From positions 1-64,000 of the forward strand of contig JADJSZ010000022.1 of NCBI GenBank assembly GCA_016711405.1: a stretch of DNA of 64,000 bases, read 5' to 3'. The DNA is from Candidatus Hadersleviella danica. GTDB lineage: Bacteria; Chloroflexota; Anaerolineae; Promineifilales; Promineifilaceae. The notes under the pieces were generated by a model. The model saw only the letters and a program-made list of their open reading frames with translations. It had not been told where the DNA came from and did not search any database. The position numbers were made by a program, and so were the translations under genes. Positions 35,499-45,279 of this stretch are shown piece by piece. Numbering within the stretch: position 1 is the first letter of the stretch; each line of letters begins with the position of its first letter.

Positions 35499-35841
35499 CC
35501 GTTCTCATCCTCATACCCCTTGCTCCCCCGTCATGCGGTAGACAAGCTATAGGGGTTGTGCTAACCTAAAGCAAAATTCCGAATCTTCACGTTCCTTCTA
35601 TTGAGAGGGAGTAAGCACTCTGGTAAGATACGCACCCAGCCCAATTTTCTCTTCCACTATCTCGCCAGTGCTGTTTTAGCCTCTGCTTTTCTTCTGATTG
35701 TACCTTCTTCTTTCTAAATGGTTGATGGCTAGACGATAAGAGGTTCCCCTGCTTAAGCGAGGTCGGTTAGGAGAAAAAACGGCCGTAGGCCATCCCCTCA
35801 CCCTGAACGTTCAAGCCCCTCAATGGGTCAAGTAAGCTGTT
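35499..35841. other. intergenic, nothing recognised
   Basis: About 340 bases between a minus-strand membrane gene and a plus-strand response regulator. It contains no tandem repeat or convincing hairpin, which makes it one of the few gaps of this size without them. It presumably carries promoters for both directions. Confidence 0.4.
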
Positions 35842-36243
35842 ATGACAAACTTGGACGCAAAAAAAATTGTATGTATTGAAGACGAGCCAGAGATGATTGA
35901 ACTGGTTCGCCTCATCTTGAGCCGGCAAGGCTTTGAAGTTCATGGGGCACTCGGCGGGCAAGAAGGGTTGGAAAAAATCGCCGTCATCAAACCCGATTTG
36001 GTTTTATTGGATTTGATGATGCCCGAAATGGATGGCTGGCAAGTGTTCCAAACCTTGCGCGTCAACCCCGAAACCAGCCACATTCCTGTTATCATCGTCA
36101 CCGCCAAAGCCCAGAGCATTGACAAAGTGCTAGGGCTTCACATTGCCAAAGTAGATGATTACATTACCAAGCCCTTTGGCCCACAAGAACTATTGCAGAG
36201 TGTCCAAAAAGTGTTGGCCCATCAGCAACAAGTTCAGCCATAA
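35842..36243 (+). CDS. single-domain response regulator (CheY-like)
   Basis: 133 residues, receiver only. Active residues are in place: acidic pair in VCIEDEPEM (ED), phosphoacceptor Asp in LLDLMMPEMDG, Thr in IIVTAKAQS and Lys in DYITKPFGP. There is no output domain, so it acts by protein contact or as a phosphate relay. Possible partner of the cyclic-nucleotide-domain kinase upstream; this is inferred from proximity. Confidence 0.9.
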   Translation: MTNLDAKKIVCIEDEPEMIELVRLILSRQGFEVHGALGGQEGLEKIAVIKPDLVLLDLMMPEMDGWQVFQTLRVNPETSHIPVIIVTAKAQSIDKVLGLHIAKVDDYITKPFGPQELLQSVQKVLAHQQQVQP

Positions 36244-36348
36244 CGATTAAGCCGCTTTGACAGCACTACCAGATTTCTTAAATCGTTACGAGCAATCGCT
36301 GGGCCACTATTTGTAACCTAAACCCAACGCTTATAGAGGATAGAAAAC

Positions 36349-37189
<841 letters not shown>

Positions 37190-37191
<2 letters not shown>

Positions 37192-37268
37192 TTACTGGTT
37201 GCTGGTTATTCGTTATTGGTCGTTGGGACGGCCGCCCCAATAACCAATAACGAGTAACCAATAACTCC
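37190..37268. repeat. ACCAATA / TATTGGT inverted repeat
   Basis: GTTACTGGTTGCTGGTTATT..TTATTGGTCGTTGGG on the left and CCCCAATAACCAATAACGAG..TAACCAATAACTCC on the right pair across a GACGGCCG centre, between convergent genes, so it may terminate both. The same family is at 24880-24905, 33660-33745 and 48131-48169. Confidence 0.8.
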
Positions 37269-37280
37269 TCCCCTCCTCCA

Positions 37281-38690
37281 TTACACCAAATTGTGAATAC
37301 ATTGCACGGCCGCTGGGACATCGGCCGTGCCCACCACCACGCTAATGCTACATTCGGAGGAGCCTTGGGCGATGGCCACAATGTTAATGGCCGCATCTCC
37401 CAGCGCACTAAACAGCCGCCCCGCAATGCCCGGCGTGCCGCGCATCCCCGCCCCCACCACCGTCACAATCGCACACGGCTCAAACGGCCAGATACGGTCA
37501 ATATCCCTCTGCTCTAGTTCGCTGGCGAACTCTTCCTGAAGCGCCGCAACCACGGCCGCCGAAGACTCTTCGGGCAAGACAAAGCAAATGGATTGCTCCG
37601 ACGATGATTGCGTAATCATCAACACATTGGCATGGCTGTGAGCCACCGCCTTAAACGTTCGCGCCGCCACACCGGGAACCCCCATCATGCCCCGCCCCTC
37701 CACCGTAATCAGGCTGAGAGCTTTAATGGCCGTGACAGCTTTAATGCCATCGTGCTGTTGCTCATCTTCGTTGTACACAATCACTGTGCCGGGGTGGGTG
37801 GGGTTGAAGGTGTTTTTGATGCGGAGCGGGATATGGCTTTCAACCACAGGGCGCATCGTGCGCGGGTGCAACACTTTAGCCCCGTAATAAGCCAACTCCG
37901 ATACTTCGCGGTAAGTGAGTTCGGGAATCGTCCGTGCCTCGGGCACGAGACGCGGGTCGGCCGTCATCACCCCATCCACATCGGTCCAAATCCACACCTC
38001 GCGGGCGTGGAGGGCACGGCCGAGAATGGACGCGCTGTAATCGGACCCCCCACGGCCGAGGGTCGTCGTCACCCCTTCTTTGGTGGCCGCAATAAAGCCC
38101 GTCACCACAGGGGTGATGCCCATTTGGAGCAGTTTGCCCAGCCGCGCCTGCGTTTGCACATTGGTCTGTTCGATGAGCGGTGTGGCCGAGGTGAAGTGGT
38201 TGTCGGTCACAATCAGTTCGGTGGCATCCACCGCTTGAGCAGGGATGCCCTGTTGGCGCAAATAAGCGGCCACGAGGCGCACGCTCATCTGCTCGCCCAT
38301 GCCCCCAATGGCATCCAAGGCGCGGGGAGAGAGTTCGCCCAGCACGGCAATTGCTTGACATAAATCAGAGAACCGAGCCACAAATTGCTCGATTTCGCGC
38401 ACCAAACTATCCCGTTCGGCCGCATCTTCCACCAATTCTTGGATGGTTTGCAGGTGAATTTGGCGCAACTGCGTGGCGAGGGTGCGGTAGGTGTGGCTGT
38501 CGCCGTGCGCGGCCGTTTCCGCCCCTTGCAACAGCAAATCAGTTACCTTAATGGGTTTCGACCCCATCGCCGAAGCAACCACTACCACCTGTCCCCATTC
38601 GGCAATGCTCTGCCGCACCAATTCTGTCGTCTCGCGGATAGCCTCGGCACTGCCCACCGAAGTCCCGCCGAATTTCATTACGAGTGTCAT
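37281..38690 (-). CDS. lysC: aspartate kinase
   Basis: 469 residues from the ATG at 38690, preceded by AGAGGTGATT; a GTG two codons earlier is less likely. It starts MTLVMKFGGTSVGSAEAIRE and contains SPRALDAIGGMGEQMSVRLV, GRGGSDYSASILGRALHARE (aspartate site) and WTDVDGVMTADPRLVPEA. Two C-terminal ACT regulatory domains follow (SLITVEGRGMMGVPGVAART and VTVVGAGMRGTPGIAGRLFS), so feedback control by lysine or threonine is expected. It makes aspartyl phosphate, the entry to Lys, Thr and Met. The upstream SAM-I riboswitch on the same strand ties it to methionine supply. Confidence 0.95.
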   Translation of the reverse strand: MTLVMKFGGTSVGSAEAIRETTELVRQSIAEWGQVVVVASAMGSKPIKVTDLLLQGAETAAHGDSHTYRTLATQLRQIHLQTIQELVEDAAERDSLVREIEQFVARFSDLCQAIAVLGELSPRALDAIGGMGEQMSVRLVAAYLRQQGIPAQAVDATELIVTDNHFTSATPLIEQTNVQTQARLGKLLQMGITPVVTGFIAATKEGVTTTLGRGGSDYSASILGRALHAREVWIWTDVDGVMTADPRLVPEARTIPELTYREVSELAYYGAKVLHPRTMRPVVESHIPLRIKNTFNPTHPGTVIVYNEDEQQHDGIKAVTAIKALSLITVEGRGMMGVPGVAARTFKAVAHSHANVLMITQSSSEQSICFVLPEESSAAVVAALQEEFASELEQRDIDRIWPFEPCAIVTVVGAGMRGTPGIAGRLFSALGDAAINIVAIAQGSSECSISVVVGTADVPAAVQCIHNLV

Positions 38691-38700
38691 AATCACCTCT

Positions 38701-38843
38701 TCTTAAAGAGATAGAGAGGGGAGATAGAGATAGAGGAGAACCGAACTGTAGGGGCAACCCTTGTGGTTGCCCAGCTCCTAGGGTAGGCACAAGGCCTACC
38801 CCTACTAGGGATCCCTCTATCTCTATCTCTACCCTCTATCTTT
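38701..38843. repeat. nested inverted repeats inserted between riboswitch and lysC
   Basis: The outer arms are GAGATAGAGAGGGGAGATAG...TAGAGG (38708-38736) and CCCTCTATCTCTATCTCTAC (38813-38835). Inside lie the dispersed repeat GTAGGGGCAACCCTTGTGGT..GCCC (38748-38772) and a related palindrome with AGGCACAAGGCCTACCCC (38783-38805). The block separates the riboswitch terminator from the lysC start. Confidence 0.8.
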
Positions 38844-38852
38844 GTTATTAAC

Positions 38853-38898
38853 AAAAAACCCCTCCAATTTGCCATTTACACGCAAGATGAAGGGGTTT
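38853..38898 (-). terminator. rho-independent terminator of the SAM riboswitch
   Basis: On the minus strand AAACCCCT and AGGGGTTTTTT form a stem with a long, partly paired loop, and the 3' arm runs directly into T6. It follows the aptamer by about 25 bases, the usual place for the expression platform. Confidence 0.75.
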
Positions 38899-38920
38899 CG
38901 TCCAAAGAGATGGGCTGACC

Positions 38921-39028
38921 GTCCTCATCTTTCCCGAGCCATGTGCTGGGGCGGATTTAGCACCATCTCCGCAAATGCGGCGGTTGCTGAGGTTTCATCG
39001 GGCCGTTCCCTCCACCTCTCTGGATAAG
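38921..39028 (-). ncRNA. SAM-I (S-box) riboswitch
   Basis: Reading the minus strand from 39028: CTTATCCAGAGAGGTGGAGG, GAACGGCCCGATGAAACCTC, AGCAACC, a small hairpin GCCGCATTTGCGG, then GGTGCTAAATCCGCC, CCAGCACATGGCTCGGG and GAAAGATGAG. These are the invariant SAM-I blocks in the right order. P1 closes exactly (CTTATC with GATGAG). SAM binding should favour the downstream terminator and shut off lysC when methionine is plentiful. Distance to the lysC ATG is about 230 bases because of the inserted repeats. Confidence 0.93.
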
Positions 39029-39189
39029 TAGTCGCATATGTAATTGTCAAAGACGGCCGAATGGTAGCAAAAGCAATTAACCAATGCAAGATGGGGCTTG
39101 GTTATTCGTGATTCATTATTTGTTATTGGTATACTGGTACACCATTAACTACAATTAGCAATTCACAATTCACAATTCTGGAGATTCTT

Positions 39190-39902
39190 ATGAACGTAGC
39201 AGGCGAACACACCTTTGATGCCCCCCAAGAGATGGTTTGGGCGGCCTTGCAAGACCCGCTCGTGCTGGGCGCGATTTTGCCCGGTGGCGAAGGGATTGCG
39301 GCCGTGGGCGAAAACGAGTTCAAGGGCAACCTGAAAGTGAAAGTTGGCCCTGTGCAAGGCACATTTAGCGGGCACATTCAACTTTCCAACGTCGTGGCTC
39401 CCGAGAGCTATGACATTAGCGTAGATGGCAAAGGCGCACCGGGCTTTGTCAAGGCGAACGGCGGCCTGAAACTGACAGCGCAAGGGGAGCAAACCCACAT
39501 GGTCTATCAGGGCACGGCGCAAGTCGGCGGCCGTTTGGCCAGTGTCGGCCAACGGCTCATCGAAAGCTCGGCCAAGGCGATTATTCACCAGAGCTTGCTC
39601 GCTCTGAATGAGTACCTAAAGGTGCAAATGGCGCAAAAATACGCGGCCGAGCATCCCCCCCTGTCACGGCCGAGGCCACGGCCGAAATTCCCCAGCCGAC
39701 GGCCGTCATCCCCAGCTACACCCCCCCTACCCAAACCCAAATGGCGCTCAACATCGCCAAAGATGTGGCCGATGACCTCATCCCCGCCGAATATCGCCCC
39801 GCCTTGCTGGTCGCCTTAGTCGGCGGTTATCTTGCTCATCCTTTGCCGCCGCAAACGGTGAGTGGGATTTTGGATTGGGGATTTTGGATTTTGGACTGCT
39901 GA
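39190..39902 (+). CDS. CoxG-like SRPBCC protein, frameshifted tail
   Basis: About 237 residues. The first 155 form a START/SRPBCC domain of the CO dehydrogenase subunit G type: MNVAGEHTFDAPQEMVWAAL, DPLVLGAILPGGEGIAAVGE, VGPVQGTFSGHIQLSNVV and GGRLASVGQRLIESSAK. GGAG precedes the ATG. After AAEHPP a run of seven C (39655-39661) breaks the frame; one base over it reads TAEATAEIPQPTAVIPSYTP, then a likely amphipathic end (MALNIAKDVADDLIPAEYR). The last residues (SGILDWGFWILDC) are encoded by a GGATTTTGG repeat. CoxG assists maturation of molybdenum CO dehydrogenase, but no cox Mo-genes are nearby, so a general lipid or cofactor binding role is possible. Confidence 0.75.
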
Positions 39903-39928
39903 CCGACTGACCGACTGAAAGACTACCA

Positions 39929-41071
39929 ATGGACTCTCTACACACCGAAAACCTGATTATTGGGGCTGGGCCTGCGGGGTTGGCCATGGCGGGGCAGTTG
40001 CGGCGGGCGGGGCGGCCGTTTCTCCTCCTCGAACAGAGCCAGCAGGTGGCCAATGCGTGGCGCAACCATTACGACAGGCTCCACCTGCACACCATAAAGG
40101 CCACTTCCCACCTGCCCTTCAAGCCGTTCCCCGCCCACTTTCCCCAATACATTCCCCGCCAAATGCTGGTGGATTATTACGACGAGTACCAGCGGGAAAT
40201 GGACATTCAGCCCCAGTTTGGGCAAGAGGTGGTGGCGATTCGCCGCGCTGAAGGGGGGGGATGGACGGCCGCTACGGCTCAAGGGCGGGTGTACACGGCC
40301 GAGCGCGTCATCCTCTGCACGGGCTTTAATCGGCTGATGCAGATCCCCACATGGCCGGGGCAAGAGGGGTATCGCGGCTCTATCGAACACAGCCGAAGCT
40401 ACAAAAACGGCCGCCCTTATGTCAATCAAACGGTGTTGGTGGTGGGCATGGGCAACACGGGGGCGGAAATCGCGCTCGATTTGGTGGAGGCGGGGGCACG
40501 GCCGTCTATCTCCCTGCGCGGCCCCATCAACATTATCCCGCGCGATGTGCTGGGACGGCCGACCCAACAAACGGCCATGCTCCTCGCCAAACTACCCACC
40601 CGCGTTGGCGATGCCATCGGCATTTTGGTGCGCAAACTGACCGTGGGCGATTTGAGCCGCTATGGCATTGCCACGCCCGCCTTGCCCCCCGCCGCCCAAC
40701 TGCGCACCCTTGGGCAAACGCCTGTCATAGATTTGGGGACGGTGGCGCATATTAAAGCGGGGCGCATTCAGATTGTGCCCGCTATTGAGCAATTTAAGGA
40801 GGAGAGTCTGCTCTTTGCCGATGGGCAAACGCGCCAATTTGACCATGTGATTTTGGCCACGGGCTACCACACAGGCGTGGGGGAATTGGTGGAAAACGGC
40901 CGTCAACTGCTCAACCCCCTTGGCCACCCCGCCCACTGGCGCGGTACAGGCGAACACGCGGGTCTCTACCTCCTTGGCTATGATGCTTATTCGACAGGTG
41001 GCTTGCTCCACAGCATTCGCCTGCAATCGGCCGAAATAGCGGCCGAGATTGGCGGTGAAAAGAAGAAGTGA
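39929..41071 (+). CDS. FAD-dependent NAD(P)-binding monooxygenase-like oxidoreductase
   Basis: 380 residues. FAD-binding Rossmann motif NLIIGAGPAGLAMAGQLRRA at the start, WRNHYDRLHLHTIKATSHLP (similar to the FMO/YUCCA group), second dinucleotide motif VLVVGMGNTGAEIALDLVEAG and the late ATGYHTGV motif. Belongs to the CzcO/TrkA-like single-component flavoproteins that may oxygenate small substrates; the substrate is unknown. The start is preceded by GACTGAAAGACTACCA, a repeat with no Shine-Dalgarno. Confidence 0.85.
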   Translation: MDSLHTENLIIGAGPAGLAMAGQLRRAGRPFLLLEQSQQVANAWRNHYDRLHLHTIKATSHLPFKPFPAHFPQYIPRQMLVDYYDEYQREMDIQPQFGQEVVAIRRAEGGGWTAATAQGRVYTAERVILCTGFNRLMQIPTWPGQEGYRGSIEHSRSYKNGRPYVNQTVLVVGMGNTGAEIALDLVEAGARPSISLRGPINIIPRDVLGRPTQQTAMLLAKLPTRVGDAIGILVRKLTVGDLSRYGIATPALPPAAQLRTLGQTPVIDLGTVAHIKAGRIQIVPAIEQFKEESLLFADGQTRQFDHVILATGYHTGVGELVENGRQLLNPLGHPAHWRGTGEHAGLYLLGYDAYSTGGLLHSIRLQSAEIAAEIGGEKKK

Positions 41072-41119
41072 AAGGTCCGCAACCTTTCAGCTTTTCCCCT
41101 TTTCCCTTCCCCCCCCCCC

Positions 41120-43525
41120 ATGCCCCCCGACCCCCAACCCATCCCCGTGCGCCAAATGCTGGACCAAGACTTGTACAACAAGTTACCGGCCGTGGCGTGG
41201 TGGGTCGCCTTTGTCTACAGTTTCCTCGCAGTGGTCAATATGGCCATCCCTTCGGAATTACAGACACTGGTGGTGTGCATTTGTGTGGTCATTGTGGGCA
41301 TTATGGTGCTGTGTCGCTATTTGCTCCGCACAGGGCGTGTGCCAGTCCGCCATATCCATGGGTTTGCTGTTTTGGCTATGGGCGTGCCTCTGCTCAGCGA
41401 GGGGCTGATACAGATGGCGTTATCGGGAGATGCCAAAGATACGGTGGGGATTTTGCTGTTGCTGATGGGGATGAGCTATTTTTTCTTGGATACGCGCTGG
41501 ATGCTTCTTATTATTGGGTATGCTCTTATTCCGTGGCTCCTTATGGCCATGCGGGCAGAATGGAGCACGGAGTGGGTGAACCACGGGGTGGCTTTTGTAG
41601 CGGCCGTGGTGGGCAGTTTGCTCATCCAAACGACCAATATGAAAACCCTGAGCCGCTTTTATCTGTTGCAAACACAGGAATTGCTCCAGCGAACTGAATT
41701 GCAACGCCGGGCAGGGCGGTTGGAAGCGGCCGTGCAAATTGCCCAAAACATCAACAGTACCCTTGATTTGCCCCACATGCTCGAGTACGTTGTGCAATCA
41801 TTGGTCAGCAATTATTCTAGCGACAACGTCTGTATTATGCTGTTTGATGAAGAAAAGGGGGAGCTAGAATATCGTGCCGGCACTTACCACAAAGGGTGGG
41901 AATACCGCCAAAGCATTCAACAAGGTGTGATGGGGTGGGCGATGCGCCACCAAAAAGTGGTTTGTGTCAACAATGTGGCCGAAGACCCCCGCTATATCGT
42001 CACTCCCTACAACCCCGACACCCGCTCTGAGCTAACCATTCCTTTGCGGGTGCGCCACAAGCGGCTGGGGGTTTTGGATGTGCAATCGAGCCAAGTAAAC
42101 GCTTTCCATGCCGAGGAAATTGGCTATCTCACCCTATTGGCCGACCAAGTGGCCATCGCCATTGGCAATGCGATGCTCTACCAAAAGGAGCAACAAGCGC
42201 GACAAGTTTCCGAAGCGTTGCGCCAAATTGGGCAGGAGCTAAATAGTTCGCTCGATTTAACCAAAATTTTGGATTTGGTGCTGGGATATGTCTTGGAATT
42301 GGTCCACACAGCACGGGTTTCGGTCATTTTACAACGGGAAGAGGGATTGCAGGTGATGGCCGTGCATGGAGTGCCGCCCGATGGCCACCCTTTGCCCCAC
42401 CTTGTGCCAAACCGTTTTAACAGCTCTGGCGCATTTAACATTCTTTTTGAGAGCAAACGGCCGTTGCACATCCCCGATGTTTCCCAGTGGCCCAATTGGC
42501 AATTCCGCGACAATTGGCCGAAAGCCTACACATGGTTGGGGGTTCCCATTGTCGAGGCGGGGCAAACCATTGGGCTGTTTTCGCTGACGCGGCAGGAGGT
42601 ACGGCCGTTTACGGCCGAAGAAATTGACCTCGCCCTGCTGTTGGCCGACCAAGCGGCCGTGGCGCTTAAAAACGCCCAGCTCTACCAGAAAGTGGTCACA
42701 TTTAGCGAGCAAATGGAAGAGGAGGTGGCCAAGCGCACGGCCGAAATTAGCCATGCCTACGCCGAACTGGAGCAACTCGACCACGCCAAAGAGAGTTACA
42801 TTCGCATTTTGGCCCACGAGCTACGCACCCCACTGACAGGGTTGCAAAATTACACCCAATTACTGGCGCGGGAAACGGCCGCCAACCCCGCGCCGCGCAC
42901 CCAGCGCATTGTGCAAGGGTTGCAGACAGGCATCCAGCGGCTCCACCAAATGGCGGAGATGCTCAACGATGTGATGCGCCTTGATAGTGGAACGTTGACC
43001 CTTTCGCCCGTTATCTTTGCCCCGCACGAACTTTTGGCCGAGGTGGTGGAGCAGATTCAACAGCAGTTGGCCAGCCGGGAACAAACGGCCGTGCTTTCCC
43101 CCACTCTGGCCGATTTGCCCTCGCTAACGGCCGATTACAACCTCCTGACCAAGCTCTTCCACCACCTACTCAGCAACGCCATTAAGTACACCCCCAACGG
43201 CGGAAGGATTACATTGCACGGCCAGCGCCGTGAATGCCCTGCCGACGGCCGTGATGGGGTAGAATTGTGCGTCGAGGATACGGGCATTGGCATTCCGCCC
43301 CACCTCCTCGAAACCATCTTCCACAAGTTTTACCAAACAGGGGATATTGCCCTCTACTCGTCCCACACCACCCAGTTCCAAGGCGGTGGGCCGGGGCTAG
43401 GCTTGCCCATTGCCCAAGGCATTGCCCACGCTCACGGGGGCAAACTGTGGGCCACCAGCCCCGGCCACGACGAACTCACCTTGCCGGGGAGCTGTTTTCA
43501 TCTATGGCTTCCACTAGAGAGATAG
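41120..43525 (+). CDS. membrane histidine kinase with two GAF domains
   Basis: 801 residues. About six membrane helices (25-195) form an uncharacterised sensor module, then GAF 1 (about 225-360, with DNVCIMLFDEEKGELEYRAG and GWAMRHQKVVCVNNV) and GAF 2 (about 375-520). A coiled coil (VTFSEQMEEEVAKRTAEISH) precedes HisKA with RILAHELRTPLTGLQNYTQL, and HATPase with FHHLLSNAIKYTPNGG, DTGIGIPPHLLETIFHKFY and GGPGLGLPIAQGI. ATG directly follows ten C, with no Shine-Dalgarno. Second large GAF kinase of the window. Confidence 0.9.
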   Translation: MPPDPQPIPVRQMLDQDLYNKLPAVAWWVAFVYSFLAVVNMAIPSELQTLVVCICVVIVGIMVLCRYLLRTGRVPVRHIHGFAVLAMGVPLLSEGLIQMALSGDAKDTVGILLLLMGMSYFFLDTRWMLLIIGYALIPWLLMAMRAEWSTEWVNHGVAFVAAVVGSLLIQTTNMKTLSRFYLLQTQELLQRTELQRRAGRLEAAVQIAQNINSTLDLPHMLEYVVQSLVSNYSSDNVCIMLFDEEKGELEYRAGTYHKGWEYRQSIQQGVMGWAMRHQKVVCVNNVAEDPRYIVTPYNPDTRSELTIPLRVRHKRLGVLDVQSSQVNAFHAEEIGYLTLLADQVAIAIGNAMLYQKEQQARQVSEALRQIGQELNSSLDLTKILDLVLGYVLELVHTARVSVILQREEGLQVMAVHGVPPDGHPLPHLVPNRFNSSGAFNILFESKRPLHIPDVSQWPNWQFRDNWPKAYTWLGVPIVEAGQTIGLFSLTRQEVRPFTAEEIDLALLLADQAAVALKNAQLYQKVVTFSEQMEEEVAKRTAEISHAYAELEQLDHAKESYIRILAHELRTPLTGLQNYTQLLARETAANPAPRTQRIVQGLQTGIQRLHQMAEMLNDVMRLDSGTLTLSPVIFAPHELLAEVVEQIQQQLASREQTAVLSPTLADLPSLTADYNLLTKLFHHLLSNAIKYTPNGGRITLHGQRRECPADGRDGVELCVEDTGIGIPPHLLETIFHKFYQTGDIALYSSHTTQFQGGGPGLGLPIAQGIAHAHGGKLWATSPGHDELTLPGSCFHLWLPLER

Positions 43526-43578
43526 AGGGCGACTTGGTAGGTAAAATAATTATGTTTCCTCTATCTCTATCTCCTATC
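43515..43578. repeat. GATAGAG / CTCTATC inverted repeat
   Basis: CTAGAGAGATAGAGGG and CCTCTATCTCTATCTCC flank a 28-base loop directly at the end of the kinase gene (the left arm includes its stop codon). It is a possible terminator. Confidence 0.7.
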
Positions 43579-43621
43579 TGGATAGTTAGCAGAAAATTGA
43601 CTGGCAGGAGTAACTGAACCA

Positions 43622-44077
43622 ATGAGTGAGAAACCAACCGATTCGTTTGAGGGATTTATCTCGGCCGCAGGGGTGATTTTGGCCGTTTCCTACCCCATTT
43701 TGGCCCTCTCGACAGGAGTACGGGCTGTGTACCAGCTTTTTCTCAAAGATGGTGTGGCCAATTATTGGGGACCAGCCATGACCTTGCTGGCGGCGAGTTG
43801 CTACCTGACCGCCACGGCAGGTATTGTGTACCGCGAAAAGTGGGGCATGAAGGCGTGGAAACTTTCGGTGTGGGTGCTGGGTTTTGAGACGCTAATGACC
43901 TTTATTGTGGGCACATTGAGCTATATCTACCCCGAGCAAATTGGGGGCACAGCGTGGCGCCATTTTGGGGCAGATTATGGCTATTTTCCCCTCTTCCAGC
44001 CCCTTTTGGGATTGGCATGGTTGTTCAACGGCCGTACCATTCGCGCCTACGCCTCTGTCGTCCTCGCCCCCAAATAA
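43622..44077 (+). CDS. four-helix membrane protein
   Basis: 151 residues with four membrane segments (about 10-33, 45-68, 80-103 and 120-140). TGVRAVYQLFL and GIVYREKWGMKAWKLS are notable charged loops. No signature of a known transporter or enzyme is visible. It ends 13 bases before hisC. Confidence 0.6.
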   Translation: MSEKPTDSFEGFISAAGVILAVSYPILALSTGVRAVYQLFLKDGVANYWGPAMTLLAASCYLTATAGIVYREKWGMKAWKLSVWVLGFETLMTFIVGTLSYIYPEQIGGTAWRHFGADYGYFPLFQPLLGLAWLFNGRTIRAYASVVLAPK

Positions 44078-44090
44078 CCTCAACTCCTCC

Positions 44091-45221
44091 ATGACCATTC
44101 CCAATTCACCATTCACCATTCACCATTCACAATTCATCCGCCCCGACATCGTCGGCATGGAGCCATACACGCCCATCGTCCCCTTTGAGGTGCTTTCGCG
44201 GCAGTTGGGCTTTGCCCCCGAAGAGATTGTAAAGCTAGACGCGAACGAGAACCCCTATGGCCCATCGCCCAAGGCATTAGCGGCGATGCAAGACGGCCGC
44301 TATTACCACATCTACCCCGACCCGGCCGCCACCGAACTACGCGAAGCGATTAGCGGCTATGTGGGCGTGCCCGCGGAGCGGTTGGTGGTGGGCATGGGCG
44401 CCGATGAGCTGATAGATTTGGTTTTGCGCGTCGTTTTAGCCCCCCAAGACAAGGTGTTGGATTGCCCGCCCTCGTTTGGGATGTACCCATTTTCGACTTA
44501 TGTCAATTTAGGGCAGTATGTCACGGTGAATCGCACGGCCGATTTTGGCCTTGATGTGGCGGGAATTGAAGCGGCCGTGGCCAGCCACCCCCCCACCAAA
44601 CTGCTCTTCCTCTGCTCGCCCAACAACCCCAGCGGCAACCTCATCAGCGACGACGACCTGCGCCGTCTCCTGCAACTGCCCGTGCTGGTGGTGCTAGATG
44701 AGGCGTATATCGAGTTCGCCCAAGTGCAGGGCGCGACTTCGCACATTGGCTGGACGGCCGACTATGACAATTTGTGCGTTCTGCGAACCTTTAGCAAGCT
44801 GGCGGGCTTGGCGGGTTTGCGCGTGGGGTACGGCGCGTTCCCCACATGGCTTGTGCCCCACCTGATGAAAATCAAACAGCCCTACAATGTGAATGTGGCC
44901 GCCAATTTGGCCGCCCAAGGGGCATTGCAAGATGTGGCGTGGTTGGAGGAGCATGTGGCCTTGCTGGTGCAGGAGCGGGAGGCGATGACGGCCGCACTGG
45001 CCGAATTCGACTTTTTACGGCCGTTTCCCAGCCAATCCAACTTTGTGCTGTGCGAGGTGGTCGGCCGTTCGGCCAAAGAATTGAAACTGCGCTTGCAGAG
45101 CGAGTATGGGGTGCTGGTGCGCCACTACAGCAACGAATTGCTCAACAACTACATCCGCATCACCGCTGGTCGGCCGCAAGATACAGCACGACTCTTGGCC
45201 GCTTTGCGGAGTGAAAAGTAA
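44091..45221 (+). CDS. hisC: histidinol-phosphate aminotransferase
   Basis: 376 residues. Class I/II PLP enzyme: IVKLDANENPYGPSPKALAA, YPDPAATELREAISGYVGV, LCSPNNPSGNLIS, VVLDEAYIEF and the Schiff-base Lys in RTFSKLAGLAGLRVGYG. It converts imidazole acetol phosphate and glutamate to histidinol phosphate. The first 15 residues (MTIPNSPFTIHHSQF) are a translated CCATTCA repeat, so the original start may lie at a later codon. Start of a partial his cluster with hisB and hisH. Confidence 0.92.
   Translation: MTIPNSPFTIHHSQFIRPDIVGMEPYTPIVPFEVLSRQLGFAPEEIVKLDANENPYGPSPKALAAMQDGRYYHIYPDPAATELREAISGYVGVPAERLVVGMGADELIDLVLRVVLAPQDKVLDCPPSFGMYPFSTYVNLGQYVTVNRTADFGLDVAGIEAAVASHPPTKLLFLCSPNNPSGNLISDDDLRRLLQLPVLVVLDEAYIEFAQVQGATSHIGWTADYDNLCVLRTFSKLAGLAGLRVGYGAFPTWLVPHLMKIKQPYNVNVAANLAAQGALQDVAWLEEHVALLVQEREAMTAALAEFDFLRPFPSQSNFVLCEVVGRSAKELKLRLQSEYGVLVRHYSNELLNNYIRITAGRPQDTARLLAALRSEK
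44096..44137. repeat. CCATTCA tandem repeat inside the hisC start
   Basis: CATTCCCAATTCACCATTCA, CCATTCACCATTCACAATTC: about six 7-base units. They lie within the first 15 codons of hisC. Confidence 0.8.
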
Positions 45222-45241
45222 AAAGTGAAAAGTAAGACGTA

Positions 45242-45279
45242 GCTGACCGACTGACCGACTGAGAGACTGATAGACTTCC
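45242..45279. repeat. GACTGACC-type octamers before hisB
   Basis: CTGACCGACTGACCGACTGA, then GAGACTGATAGACTTCC, ending at the base before the hisB ATG. Confidence 0.75.

Noticed and set aside
39190..39902. Molybdenum CO dehydrogenase locus, suggested by the CoxG-like gene
   Set aside because: No coxL, coxM or coxS and no Mo-cofactor genes nearby.
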